Notes: generated by a model not told the origin, from the sequence alone. A stretch of DNA of 64,000 nt from Larkinella humicola (GCF_008727875.1 NZ_VTWS01000002.1:558001-622000), one strand, 5' to 3'. Counted from the stretch's first letter, positions 27,460 through 35,892 are shown. Made by a program: numbers and translations.

Positions 27460-27495
27460 GTTGGCAGTCGTCAATCTGCTTACTACTTTTACGGC

Positions 27496-28248
27496 ATGAA
27501 TTCGCCCGCACTTTCCGACACCCTCCTCGACCTGATCCGGCAGCAGCCCGACGCCGAAAAAGCCGTTGCCTACCTGACCCAGCAAGCCGACGCCTACCGG
27601 AACCAGCCCACCACAGCGGTTTTCTACCGCGTTTTTACCGCCATTCCGCGGTTCGTCGGCAAACAAACCATTCGCATTTCGCCCGAGCAGGCGCAGGAAA
27701 TCCAGTCTTTACGGAACGGTTTTACTGTCGAAGGCTGGTCACTCGACCGGCTGGCGCGGGTGTGGTGGCTGCTCCAATTGCCTGCCGATGATCCGGCGGT
27801 GTATGTCAGCACCATCGAAAACCTGTTCAAAGCGGCTGAAATGAACGAACTGGCGGCCTTGTATTCGGCCATTCCGGTCCTGTCTTTTCCTGAACACTGG
27901 CGGTTTCAGGCCACCGAGGGCGTTCGGAGCAACATGAGTCCGGTGCAGGATGCGCTCATGCTCCAAAATCCGTATCCGGCCGAGCAACTGGACGAACCCG
28001 CCTGGAACCAACTGGTGATGAAGGCTTTCTTCTGCGACAAACCGGTAGAAGAAATCCTCGGTTTTGAGAAACGCACCAATGAAACGCTGGCGCGCATCGC
28101 CGTCGACTACGCTCACGAACGCCGGGCGGCCGGACGCACCATTCCCCCGCAACTCTGGACACTGGTAAAACCGTTCGTAACCGAAGCCAACCGGGCCGAA
28201 CTGGAGGGTTTGCTACGAACCCACGGGGCGGCTGGCGCCCCTGTTTAG
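27496..28248 (+). CDS. eboA: EboA-domain protein
   Basis: The 250-residue soluble protein contains the strongly conserved EboA C-terminal block: ATEGVRSNMSPVQDAL, MLQNPYPAEQLDEPAWNQ, VMKAFFCDKPVEEILGF and YAHERRAAGRTIPPQLW. The N-terminal 100 residues are helical and variable. EboA belongs to the ebo/edb cluster, which in cyanobacteria is needed to move the scytonemin precursor to the periplasm and in Pseudomonas makes bacteria repellent to nematodes. Its own biochemical activity is unknown. The other ebo genes follow after two minus-strand genes. It starts 37 bp after the Xer gene; a hairpin follows the stop. Confidence 0.88.
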   Translation: MNSPALSDTLLDLIRQQPDAEKAVAYLTQQADAYRNQPTTAVFYRVFTAIPRFVGKQTIRISPEQAQEIQSLRNGFTVEGWSLDRLARVWWLLQLPADDPAVYVSTIENLFKAAEMNELAALYSAIPVLSFPEHWRFQATEGVRSNMSPVQDALMLQNPYPAEQLDEPAWNQLVMKAFFCDKPVEEILGFEKRTNETLARIAVDYAHERRAAGRTIPPQLWTLVKPFVTEANRAELEGLLRTHGAAGAPV

Positions 28249-28260
28249 TCTTTAATGGGT

Positions 28261-28299
28261 CATCCCTACGGGATTTTTTCACCCAATCCCGTAGGGATG
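28261..28299. terminator. perfect 15-bp hairpin between eboA and a convergent gene
   Basis: Arms 28261-28275 (CATCCCTACGGGATT) and 28285-28299 are exact complements with a 9-nt loop. They begin 13 bp after the eboA stop and end 14 bp from the stop of the convergent barrel gene. It may terminate both, or be a repeated palindrome; there is no long T tract after the stem. Confidence 0.7.
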
Positions 28300-28312
28300 G
28301 TCAATTAAGGGC

Positions 28313-28984
28313 TTACAACCAGCGATACGACAATCCCAGCGAAAACAGCAAATTCGTGCTGTTTTTCAACTCGTTGTAGTTGAAAAAGACGTGCTGGTAC
28401 TGCGCCTGAATTTCTCCGCCCAGGTTGTTATTTTTTCCAAACTGAAACTTGGCCCCAATGGCCGGAGCGACCGCACCCCGAACGCCGGTTTTCTGATCCA
28501 CCAGCGTGCCGTAATACCGGGCATAATCGACGTAAGCCCCACCGGCACCCAGTTGGAGGTACGGACGAAAAACCGAGTTGATGTCGTTCAGGTATACCGA
28601 ACCAATCGCCAGCAGCGGAATGGTGGTCAGCGCCCGGGTTTGCACCGCCGAGATGTCGGTTCCGTCTTCAAACGAAAAAACCTGACGCGGCAACCGCTCC
28701 GAAACATACTGCTGCCCGATCCGCGCGCCCACCGAAAACCGCCCCGGAAACATCGCTTCGACGGCAACGGCAAAATTACGGTTTCCCACCTTGTCGATGA
28801 AGTTCTGCTGGCTGCCCTGAGGGAGCCCTACCCCGTAAAAAACCGTAGCCCGACCCGATACAAACCGCTCGTAGAGGGTTTTATTAAACTCGATGTCCCG
28901 CTCTTTTTGTTCCTGATTCGTTTGAGCCGCTGCTCCCAGGGCCCAGAGGATGCCCATAAGACTCCATATGATTTTCGTATTCAT
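28313..28984 (-). CDS. outer membrane beta-barrel protein
   Basis: The 223-residue protein has a signal peptide (MNTKIIWSLMGILWALGAAAQ), then alternating amphipathic strands (RATVFYGVGLPQGS, FAVAVEAMFPGRFSVGARIG, LLAIGSVYLNDINSVFRPYLQLGAGGAYVDYARYYG, GGEIQAQYQHVFFNYNEL) and a terminal aromatic strand LGLSYRWL. This matches the porin-like small barrel family common in Bacteroidota (about eight strands). Its role is unknown. It lies on the opposite strand to the ebo genes and separates eboA from eboB together with the next gene. Confidence 0.82.
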   Translation of the reverse strand: MNTKIIWSLMGILWALGAAAQTNQEQKERDIEFNKTLYERFVSGRATVFYGVGLPQGSQQNFIDKVGNRNFAVAVEAMFPGRFSVGARIGQQYVSERLPRQVFSFEDGTDISAVQTRALTTIPLLAIGSVYLNDINSVFRPYLQLGAGGAYVDYARYYGTLVDQKTGVRGAVAPAIGAKFQFGKNNNLGGEIQAQYQHVFFNYNELKNSTNLLFSLGLSYRWL

Positions 28985-28996
28985 AACTGTTTTTTT

Positions 28997-29077
28997 GATG
29001 AAAGAGGATAGACAAGAGATGAAAGACGGGATCGTCCTGATTGTCTTTTCTCTCTTGTCTATCCTCTATTGTCTTTA
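28997..29077. repeat. intergenic hairpin with GATAGAC-type repeats
   Basis: The inner arms GATAGACAAGAGATGAAAGAC (left) and its near complement on the right (two mismatches) form the core of 28997-29027 paired with 29042-29077. Short AGAC/AAGA words recur about every seven bases. The right edge overlaps the stop codon of the DUF4136 gene. Confidence 0.78.
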
Positions 29078-29722
29078 CTGATTAGCCCGCAGGTAAGCCG
29101 ACTGGTCGAACACGTTGGTAATGATGGAATCGACCGAAGCGGCATCGAAAATACCGGTGCCGCGAATCTGGGCCTGCCAGATGACGTTCAACTCCTGACT
29201 GGCGGTATTCGCATTCTTCAAATCGATCAGTTGAATCAGCCAGTAGGTGTCGCTTACCTCGTAGAACGAATAATAATTGGGGTAATAGGGGTTGAAGCCC
29301 CCAAAACCGCCCAAACCGCCGTAGCCCCAGTAATCGAGGTAATAAGGCGAAAAGGGCATGGAGGAGACTCCTACATAACTGTTATTAACCCGCATCACGG
29401 CGACGCCCAGATCGGCGCTATCGCTCCGGCTCACCCGCTGATAACCACGGCTGGTGAGCGTTTGGGCCAGACGATCCAGAAACGGCTGCTCAATCCCCGT
29501 CATGGAGAGTTGCTGCCGGTCGTTGCTGACTTCTACCACCGAATCCGGCAAACTAAACGTTTTATAATTGGCAAAATTGACCGAACGGTCGTGATTGGTA
29601 ATAAAGACCTGGCTCTCTTCGGGCGTCAGGTCGTCGAGGGGGTCGGGTCGGCAGGAACTGACTCCACTTCCTATGCCTCCACAAATGCCCACCCACAGCA
29701 GAATCCGAAATACAGTTTTCAT
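29075..29722 (-). CDS. DUF4136-family lipoprotein
   Basis: The 215-residue protein has a signal peptide and lipobox VSSC with Cys24. The DUF4136 pattern is present: VNFANYKTFSLPDS near the start, PFLDRLAQTLTSRGYQRVSRSDSADLGVAV, and the C-terminal VIWQAQIRGTGIF with ITNVFDQSAYL. A Gly/Tyr-rich segment (YLDYWGYGGLGGFGGFNPYY) interrupts the fold and may be surface exposed. The function of the family is unknown. It is read in the same direction as the beta-barrel gene downstream, possibly as one transcript. Confidence 0.85.
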   Translation of the reverse strand: MKTVFRILLWVGICGGIGSGVSSCRPDPLDDLTPEESQVFITNHDRSVNFANYKTFSLPDSVVEVSNDRQQLSMTGIEQPFLDRLAQTLTSRGYQRVSRSDSADLGVAVMRVNNSYVGVSSMPFSPYYLDYWGYGGLGGFGGFNPYYPNYYSFYEVSDTYWLIQLIDLKNANTASQELNVIWQAQIRGTGIFDAASVDSIITNVFDQSAYLRANQ

Positions 29723-29869
29723 AGGTTACTGAATTTGCCTTATACTTAATTAACGATAAACGCACCGCATCTATTTAACGAAATGGGGATGGCTGCGGTT
29801 TTTAATAGTATTCTAATGGCTCAAAACCGGTTTTCGGAGCCCCGGAATCAGAATCGTTCTCCCGGTCAC

Positions 29870-29900
29870 TTGCAACTGGATGACTACCCAACTAACTTTG
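29870..29900 (+). promoter_or_regulatory. promoter of eboB
   Basis: TTG at 29870-29872, 20 nt, then TAACTTTG at 29893-29900: a close match to the Bacteroidota consensus. It covers an earlier in-frame ATG at 29880, so translation should begin at the ATG at 29922. Confidence 0.78.
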
Positions 29901-29921
29901 CTTTTTAAAGCCGATACACTC

Positions 29922-30854
29922 ATGAGTTTTTTAGATACAGTACGCGGGATGAAGTTTTTTGACATGCACGTCCACATGACGTCCCGCACCACCGACGATT
30001 ACCAGGCGATGGCCGACGCCGGGATTGTGGCCGTGATCGAACCGGCCTTCTGGCTCGGGCAGCCGCGCACGGGCGTCGATTCGTTCCGCGATTATTTTGC
30101 CAGCCTCGTGGGTTGGGAACGGTTTCGGGCGTCGCAGTTTGGCATCCGGCACTACTGCACCATCGGTTTGAACTCCAAAGAAGCCAACAACGAGGCTCTG
30201 GCCGAGCAGGTAATGGAAATTCTGCCGCTGTTTATCTACAAAGAAGGCGTCGTGGGCGTGGGCGAAATTGGTTTCGACGACCAGACGCCCGCCGAAGAAA
30301 AATACTACCGCGCGCAATTGGATCTGGCCAAAGAAGCCGGTTTGCCGGTGCAGATTCACACGCCCCACCGCGATAAAAAGCAGGGCACCAGCCGCAGCAT
30401 GGACATTGCGCTCGAACACGGTCTGGACCCCGGCATGGTGATTGTCGATCACAACAACGAAGAAACCGTGAAGGAAGTCCTGGATCGCGGTTTCTGGGCT
30501 GGTTTTACGATTTATCCGTTCACCAAGATGGGCAACGAGCGCATGGTGGAAGTGGTGAAACAATATGGCCCGGAACGCATCATGATCAACTCGGCGGCCG
30601 ACTGGGGCATCAGCGATCCCCTGGCGTTGCCGAAAACCGCATCCCTGATGAAGGAACGCGGCATTTCCGACGAAACCATCCGCCTGGTCACCTTCGAAAA
30701 CGCCGTGACGGCTTTTGCCCAGAGCGGCCAGATCAGCCTCGCCGACTTCGAACAACCCATCGACATCGACCAGAGCCAGCGCTACAATGGTAGTTCGGTG
30801 CTGCGCGGAGGACAAGCGCCCAGGGTGGATAAATCATCAACGATTATTAAGTAA
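29922..30854 (+). CDS. eboB: EboB, TatD-type metal-dependent hydrolase
   Basis: The protein has 310 residues from the ATG at 29922, chosen because a promoter overlaps the earlier ATG. It is a TIM-barrel amidohydrolase: FDMHVHMTSRTTDDY supplies the first two His ligands, GVGEIGFDD the Glu, VQIHTPHRDK and VIVDHNNEET further His, and MINSAADWG the Asp. This is the TatD-like hydrolase of the ebo cluster. Its substrate is unknown; a metabolite precursor is inferred from the cluster. It opens the eboBCDEF run. Confidence 0.88.
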   Translation: MSFLDTVRGMKFFDMHVHMTSRTTDDYQAMADAGIVAVIEPAFWLGQPRTGVDSFRDYFASLVGWERFRASQFGIRHYCTIGLNSKEANNEALAEQVMEILPLFIYKEGVVGVGEIGFDDQTPAEEKYYRAQLDLAKEAGLPVQIHTPHRDKKQGTSRSMDIALEHGLDPGMVIVDHNNEETVKEVLDRGFWAGFTIYPFTKMGNERMVEVVKQYGPERIMINSAADWGISDPLALPKTASLMKERGISDETIRLVTFENAVTAFAQSGQISLADFEQPIDIDQSQRYNGSSVLRGGQAPRVDKSSTIIK

Positions 30855-30933
30855 ATGATGGATGATGAATGATGAACGATGAATTTGGCTGACGCACATG
30901 CAATTCATCGTTCATCATTCATCATCCATCATT
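30854..30933. repeat. perfect intergenic hairpin with GATGAAT heptamer arms and GGCTGACGC core
   Basis: The arms 30854-30885 and 30902-30933 are perfect 32-nt complements made of GATGGAT-GATGAAT-GATGAAC-GATGAAT heptamers. The 16-nt loop contains GGCTGACGC. It starts at the eboB stop and ends 7 bp before eboC. Confidence 0.95.
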
Positions 30934-30940
30934 CAAAAAC

Positions 30941-31816
30941 ATGCTCCTCCCGCTTCTTCGCCTAACTCGCCCTGCCAACCTCATCACCTCTGTTGCCGAT
31001 GTCATGGCGGGAATGGCTATTGCCGGCTATTACATGATTCCTGATGCCGATCCGGGGCCGGTGGGTTGGCTTTGCCTGTCGACGGTCGGCTTATATGGCG
31101 GGGGCGTGGTGTTCAACGACGTTTTCGATGCCGAACTCGATGCCGTCGAGCGACCGGAACGGCCCATTCCAAGCGGGCAGGTGAGCCTGGGACAGGCAAC
31201 TTTACTGGGAAGTGTATTATTGCTGATCGGGATGGTAGCCGCCTGGATGGTGAACCCAACAGCGGGCGGGCTGGCCATTGCAATTAGCGTTGCATCGCTC
31301 GTTTACGACAAGTTTGGAAAACACAATGCCATCATCGGGCCGCTGAACATGGGCCTGTGCCGGGGGCTGAATCTGGTACTGGGTATCAGTGTTCTGCCCG
31401 ATCAGGTGCCGCTGTGGGCCTCGCTGGGCGTGATTCCGATTGTCTACATTGCCGCCATTACGATGATCAGCCGGGGCGAAGTACATGGTGGAAAACCCAT
31501 GGTTCTCAGGGTGGCCGGTTTGCTGTATGGACTCGTGATCGGCTGCATCGGTGCCATTGCCCAGCAGCAACACCAATTAGGAACGGCCATTCCGTTTCTT
31601 TTACTGTTTGGCTTCTTTATTTTTCCGCCCCTCTGGCAAGCCATTCGCGAACCAACGGGCCGAAACATCGGCATGGCGGTTAAATCGGGAGTGTTGTCGC
31701 TGATTGTCATGAATGCCGCGTGGGTGGCCGCTTTTGCCTCGTTCCCGCTGGCGATGCTTGTGGCTTGCCTGTTGCCGTTGTCGCGGCTGCTGGCCAAAGT
31801 ATTTGCGGTGACGTAA
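30941..31816 (+). CDS. eboC: EboC, UbiA-like membrane prenyltransferase
   Basis: The 291-residue protein has about eight hydrophobic helices. The first UbiA Asp-rich motif is VVFNDVFDAELDAVERPERPIPSG (N-D-x-x-D-x-x-x-D), followed by SLVYDKFGKHNAIIGPLNMGLCRGLNL, where the second motif should lie. UbiA proteins attach prenyl chains to aromatic or other acceptors; in Ebo clusters this member is kept and thought to modify or anchor the exported metabolite. A hairpin separates it from eboB, and another from eboD. Confidence 0.9.
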   Translation: MLLPLLRLTRPANLITSVADVMAGMAIAGYYMIPDADPGPVGWLCLSTVGLYGGGVVFNDVFDAELDAVERPERPIPSGQVSLGQATLLGSVLLLIGMVAAWMVNPTAGGLAIAISVASLVYDKFGKHNAIIGPLNMGLCRGLNLVLGISVLPDQVPLWASLGVIPIVYIAAITMISRGEVHGGKPMVLRVAGLLYGLVIGCIGAIAQQQHQLGTAIPFLLLFGFFIFPPLWQAIREPTGRNIGMAVKSGVLSLIVMNAAWVAAFASFPLAMLVACLLPLSRLLAKVFAVT

Positions 31817-31883
31817 CCGAACGGTTCCGGCCAAACTCTTGTTTTAGAAGACAAACCGTTAGTTTGGTTGTTTATTATCTATT

Positions 31884-31943
31884 GCCCCACCCCCTGAAGG
31901 GGGCTTCATGCAATTGAAAAAGTCCCCTTCAGGGGGTGGGGGC
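31884..31943. repeat. C/G-rich palindromic repeat with CCCCTGAAGGGG core
   Basis: Arms 31884-31903 and 31924-31943 pair almost perfectly: GCCCC, an ACCCCCTGAAGGGG block, and its complement. Each arm is itself a CCCCTGAAGGGG palindrome. The same core occurs at 50998-51090. It lies between eboC and eboD. Confidence 0.85.
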
Positions 31944-31970
31944 AGTTCAATCAGTAACTATACATTCTAT

Positions 31971-31978
31971 TAACTTTG
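31971..31978 (+). promoter_or_regulatory. possible -7 element upstream of eboD
   Basis: TAACTTTG fits TAnnTTTG, 11 bp before the eboD ATG. No clear TTG lies at the -33 position, and the leader would be very short. Confidence 0.35.
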
Positions 31979-31989
31979 TGTCCTAAGGA

Positions 31990-33138
31990 ATGAATACCCT
32001 TCACCAGTCATTCAACGTTCAGTTTACCTACGACGTTTACTTTTCCGATCGTTTGTTCGAAAGTGCCAATCTCACCTTACTGGAATTTCTGAAAAAACGC
32101 CATTCCGAAGGGTTTCGCAAAAAAATATTATTCATTCTGGATGAAGGGGTTACCACCAGCCATCCCGGTTTACCGGAACAAATCAAAGCCTATTTTGCCC
32201 CGATTTCGATGGTTGATCTTGTCCCCGATTTACTCGTTATACCCGGTGGTGAAGGTGCCAAAAACGATCCGGCGCTGGTTGATCGGCTCATCGAGGCCGT
32301 GGATCGCTACGGCATCGACCGTCATTCCTACGTGATTGCCATCGGGGGCGGTTCAGTGCTCGATCTGGTGGGCTATGTGGCCGCGATTTCGCACCGGGGC
32401 ATCCGCCACATCCGGATTCCAACGACGGTTCTGTCGCAAAATGATTCGGGCATCGGGGTTAAAAACGGTGTTAATTACCGGGGGAAAAAGAACTTCCTGG
32501 GTTCGTTTGCCCCACCGGTTGCGGTTTTCAACGACACTGAGTTTTTGAAAACGCTCGACGACCGCGACTGGCGGGCGGGCATTTCGGAAGCCATCAAAGT
32601 CGCCCTGATCAAGGACCAACCGTTTTTTGAATGGCTGGAAACGAACGCTGAAAAACTGGCCGCCCGCGATCTGGACGCCATGCAATACCTGATTCACCGC
32701 TGCGCCGAGTTGCACCTCGACCACATTGCCAGTGGAGACCCCTTCGAAATGGGTTCGTCGCGCCCGCTGGATTTTGGACACTGGAGTGCACACAAACTCG
32801 AACAACTCACTGATTTTGAGATTCGTCATGGCGAAGCCGTTGCCATCGGCATTGCCCTCGACAGCCTCTATTCGCAACGACTGGGCTGGCTCAGCGAAAC
32901 CGACACCCACCGCATTCTGCACCTGGAACGAACCCTCGGTTTTACGTTATTCCACCCCGCTCTCGACGGTGACGGTGTTCTGAAAGGGCTGAATGAATTC
33001 CGGGAACACCTCGGCGGCCAACTGACGATCATGCTGCTGAAAGCCATTGGCAAAGGCGTGGAAGTACACGAAATGGACACGGAGCTGATTCGCGAAGCGA
33101 TCGGTATTTTAAAAGAAAACGAAATTCAGCCCGCATGA
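31990..33138 (+). CDS. eboD: EboD, 3-dehydroquinate synthase-like protein
   Basis: The 382-residue protein belongs to the dehydroquinate synthase superfamily: VIPGGEGAKND, AIGGGSVLDLVGYVAA (NAD site), RIPTTVLSQNDSGIGVKNGVN, the metal region MGSSRPLDFGHWSAHKLEQL and IRHGEAVAIGIALDS. The normal DHQS form FGHxxGHA is altered to FGHWSAHK, although a His pair is kept. The cluster context marks it as EboD rather than a shikimate enzyme. Its 3' end overlaps the eboE start by 4 nt (ATGA). Confidence 0.9.
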   Translation: MNTLHQSFNVQFTYDVYFSDRLFESANLTLLEFLKKRHSEGFRKKILFILDEGVTTSHPGLPEQIKAYFAPISMVDLVPDLLVIPGGEGAKNDPALVDRLIEAVDRYGIDRHSYVIAIGGGSVLDLVGYVAAISHRGIRHIRIPTTVLSQNDSGIGVKNGVNYRGKKNFLGSFAPPVAVFNDTEFLKTLDDRDWRAGISEAIKVALIKDQPFFEWLETNAEKLAARDLDAMQYLIHRCAELHLDHIASGDPFEMGSSRPLDFGHWSAHKLEQLTDFEIRHGEAVAIGIALDSLYSQRLGWLSETDTHRILHLERTLGFTLFHPALDGDGVLKGLNEFREHLGGQLTIMLLKAIGKGVEVHEMDTELIREAIGILKENEIQPA

Positions 33139-34370
33139 AAACCCCGCTGGGACACCTCGGTTATTGTACGAACATTCACGCCGGTGAGCACTGGGCGGAT
33201 CATTTTATCGCGCTGCAACACGCCATTCCAACGATCAAACAGAAGCTTTCGCCCGATGCACCCTTCGGTATTGGCCTGCGATTGTCCAACATCGCCAGCG
33301 TGGAACTCACGCAGCCCGAGCGGCTGAAGGAGTTTCAGAACTGGCTGACCGACAACGACTGCTACGTTTTTACAATGAACGGTTTCCCGTATGGCGGTTT
33401 TCACAACACCCGCGTCAAAGACCAGGTTCACGCCCCCGACTGGCGAACACCCGAACGGGTTGACTACACCATCCGGCTTTTTCGGCTGCTGACGGCACTG
33501 CTGCCCATCAACATGGCGGGCGGCATTACGGAAGCCGGGATTTCCACCTCACCCCTCTCCTACCGATACTGGTTTCAATGGAATAACCGGGATGAGCGCG
33601 ATCTGGCGTTTGAAGCCACTACGCAACGGCTGATGACGGTTGTGGAAGAACTGGTTCGGATCAAACAAGCCGAAGGCATCAGTCTCCACCTCGACCTCGA
33701 ACCCGAACCGGATGGTTTGCTGGAAACCGGCGACGAGTTTATCGAATGGTTCAATCTGTATCTGCTCCCCATTGGCCTCGAACGGCTCAACGATGAGTTT
33801 GGCCTATCGGCGGGGGAAGCGGAAGCGGCTCTGCGCGAACACGTACAATTGTGCTACGACGTTTGTCACTTTGCCGTTGGCTACGAACGCCCGGAAGAAG
33901 TCCTTAAAAAGCTAAAGGACAATGACCTGAAAGTCGGCAAAATCCAGATCAGCGCGGCTTTGAAAGCGACTTTTCCAGTGGAAGAAAACAGCCGGGAAGC
34001 GGTTCTGGATCAATTCCGGCAGTTCAACGAACCCACGTATCTGCATCAGGTCGTCGCGCGGGATTCGAACGGCGACCTGATGCGGTTTCCGGATTTGCCC
34101 GAAGCTTTGCTGGCCTTCGATGCGAGTCACGTCGAGTGGCGGTCGCATTTCCACGTTCCGCTTTTCGTTGCGGATTACGGTTTGCTGCAATCGACGCAGG
34201 AGGATATTACGGAAGTGCTTCGGTTACAGAAAGAAAACCCGTTTACACAGCAACTGGAAGTCGAAACCTATACTTGGGAAGTGTTGCCGGAAGACATGAA
34301 ACTGCGGTTGAATGATTCGATTGGGCGGGAACTGGAATGGGTATTAAAGGAAATATTAAATGTAAAATGA
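33135..34370 (+). CDS. eboE: EboE, metabolite traffic protein (xylose isomerase-like TIM barrel)
   Basis: The 411-residue protein begins MKTPLGHLGYCTNIHAGEHW, the typical EboE opening. Conserved blocks include YVFTMNGFPYGGFH, LHLDLEPEPDGLLE, VQLCYDVCHFAVGYERPEEV, KIQISAALKA and DASHVEWRSHFHVPLF. The acidic and His residues of LDLEPEPD, CYDVCH and HVEWRSHFH suggest a metal centre as in sugar-phosphate isomerase-like barrels. The activity is not known. It is translationally coupled to eboD by a 4-nt overlap. Confidence 0.9.
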   Translation: MKTPLGHLGYCTNIHAGEHWADHFIALQHAIPTIKQKLSPDAPFGIGLRLSNIASVELTQPERLKEFQNWLTDNDCYVFTMNGFPYGGFHNTRVKDQVHAPDWRTPERVDYTIRLFRLLTALLPINMAGGITEAGISTSPLSYRYWFQWNNRDERDLAFEATTQRLMTVVEELVRIKQAEGISLHLDLEPEPDGLLETGDEFIEWFNLYLLPIGLERLNDEFGLSAGEAEAALREHVQLCYDVCHFAVGYERPEEVLKKLKDNDLKVGKIQISAALKATFPVEENSREAVLDQFRQFNEPTYLHQVVARDSNGDLMRFPDLPEALLAFDASHVEWRSHFHVPLFVADYGLLQSTQEDITEVLRLQKENPFTQQLEVETYTWEVLPEDMKLRLNDSIGRELEWVLKEILNVK

Positions 34371-34436
34371 TGAATATCAAATGTAAAGGTGCTGGATTGA
34401 GAAATACTTTTACATTTAATATTCATCATTTTACAT
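34360..34436. repeat. intergenic hairpin with AATGTAA heptamer arms
   Basis: Arms 34360-34388 and 34407-34436 pair with one mismatch and one bulge. Units AATGTAA, AATGATG, AATATCA, AATGTAA run in 7-nt steps. The left arm overlaps the last codons and stop of eboE, so the repeat supplies part of the C-terminus. Confidence 0.88.
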
Positions 34437-34471
34437 TCAGTATGCAATAGTATTGCTCTCCATCATTAGCA

Positions 34472-35866
34472 ATGAAAAAAACCGTAGTAATCGACGTGGT
34501 GGGCTTATCAGCCGCTTTGATTGGTGACCATACCCCTTTCCTGAAACAATGGGTGGAAGGAAAGCAGCTTTCCAGCATCGAGCCGATGTTGCCCGCTGTC
34601 ACGACCTCGGTGCAATCGACCTACGTAACGGGAAAATGGCCCACCGAGACCGGGATTGTTGGCAACGGCTGGTATGACCGCACCGAATGTGAAGTCAAAT
34701 TCTGGAAACAGTCGAACAAACTGGTTGGTGGCGAAAAAATCTGGGAACGCGCCCGGCAACTCGATCCGTCGTTTACGGTTTCCAAGATGTTCTGGTGGTA
34801 CAACATGTATTCATCCGCCGACTTTTCAGTAACACCCCGCCCCCAATACCACGCCGACGGTGTCAAAGCACCCGATTGCTACAGCCAACCCGCCGACCTG
34901 CGCGACCGGCTTCAGGAAGCACTCGGCACCTTTCCGCTGTTCAGTTTCTGGGGACCCAACGCCAACATCAAATCGACCCGCTGGATTGCCGACGCGTCGC
35001 TGCTCGTCGACCGCTGGCACAACCCGACGCTGACGCTCATTTATTTGCCGCACCTGGATTACTGCCTGCAAAAATTCGGAAAAGATTTCAGCAAAATATC
35101 GAAAGAACTGCACGAAATCGATGACGTCTGCAAGGACTTGATTCAGCACTATGAACGGCAAAACGCCGAGATTATCCTTTTGTCGGAATACGGCATTACG
35201 AACGTCAGCCAGCCGATCCACCTGAACCGCCTGTTGCGGGAAGCCGGGCTGATTCAGGTTCGGGTCGAACAAGGGCTGGAATTGCTCGATGCGGGCGCGT
35301 CACGGGCTTTTGCTGCTGCCGACCATCAGATTGCCCACGTCTACATCAACGACCCGTCCTGTGCTGCTCAGGTGCGTTCGATTCTGGAGAAAACACCGGG
35401 TGTGGAACTGGTGCTGGATGAAGCCGGGAAAAAGAAGTACCACCTTGATCACGAGCGTTCGGGCGATTTCGTCGTCATGGCCGACGCCAAAAGCTGGTTC
35501 ACCTATTACTATTGGACGGACGACGCCAAAGCCCCGGATTACGCCCGGCTGGTCGATATTCACCGAAAACCGGGTTATGATCCGGTCGAGATGTTTATGG
35601 ACCCGGCCAACCCGATGATCAAACTCAAAGCCGGGTATAAACTGATGCGCAAAAAGCTCGGCTTCCGGTATCTGATGAACGTCATTCCGCTGGATGCCAC
35701 GCTAATCAAAGGATCACACGGGCGGGTGGGCACCCAGCCCGCCGATCACCCGGTTTTTGTGTCGACCCGTCCGGGCCAGGCGAGTGCAAAACCGATACCG
35801 GCCATTGACGTTTACGATAAAATCTGGGAAGCCCTGACGGCGGAAATACCCCAAAAGACGGCCTGA
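34472..35866 (+). CDS. eboF: EboF, alkaline phosphatase-superfamily phosphodiesterase
   Basis: The 464-residue protein is of the nucleotide pyrophosphatase/phosphodiesterase type. MKKTVVIDVVGLSAALIG supplies the first metal Asp; PAVTTSVQSTYVTGKWPTET (41-60) contains the nucleophile Thr44 or Thr45; YLPHLDYCLQKFG and LLSEYGITNVSQPIHLN give further ligands, and KGSHGRVG lies near the end. No signal peptide is seen, so it should be cytoplasmic. It is the last ebo gene, followed by a terminator. The likely job is removal of a phosphoryl or nucleotidyl group from the cluster's metabolite; the substrate is inference. Confidence 0.88.
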   Translation: MKKTVVIDVVGLSAALIGDHTPFLKQWVEGKQLSSIEPMLPAVTTSVQSTYVTGKWPTETGIVGNGWYDRTECEVKFWKQSNKLVGGEKIWERARQLDPSFTVSKMFWWYNMYSSADFSVTPRPQYHADGVKAPDCYSQPADLRDRLQEALGTFPLFSFWGPNANIKSTRWIADASLLVDRWHNPTLTLIYLPHLDYCLQKFGKDFSKISKELHEIDDVCKDLIQHYERQNAEIILLSEYGITNVSQPIHLNRLLREAGLIQVRVEQGLELLDAGASRAFAAADHQIAHVYINDPSCAAQVRSILEKTPGVELVLDEAGKKKYHLDHERSGDFVVMADAKSWFTYYYWTDDAKAPDYARLVDIHRKPGYDPVEMFMDPANPMIKLKAGYKLMRKKLGFRYLMNVIPLDATLIKGSHGRVGTQPADHPVFVSTRPGQASAKPIPAIDVYDKIWEALTAEIPQKTA

Positions 35867-35892
35867 TATACAACCCTTTACCAAAACCAGAA

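Noticed and set aside
31990-33138. Shikimate-pathway aroB
   Set aside because: Although it resembles dehydroquinate synthase, its altered metal motif and place between eboC and eboE identify it as EboD.
15979-34436. Intergenic hairpins considered as simple Rho-independent terminators
   Set aside because: They have long arms, no consistent T tract, and many lie within operons; true terminators in this window look different (short GC stems plus T runs).
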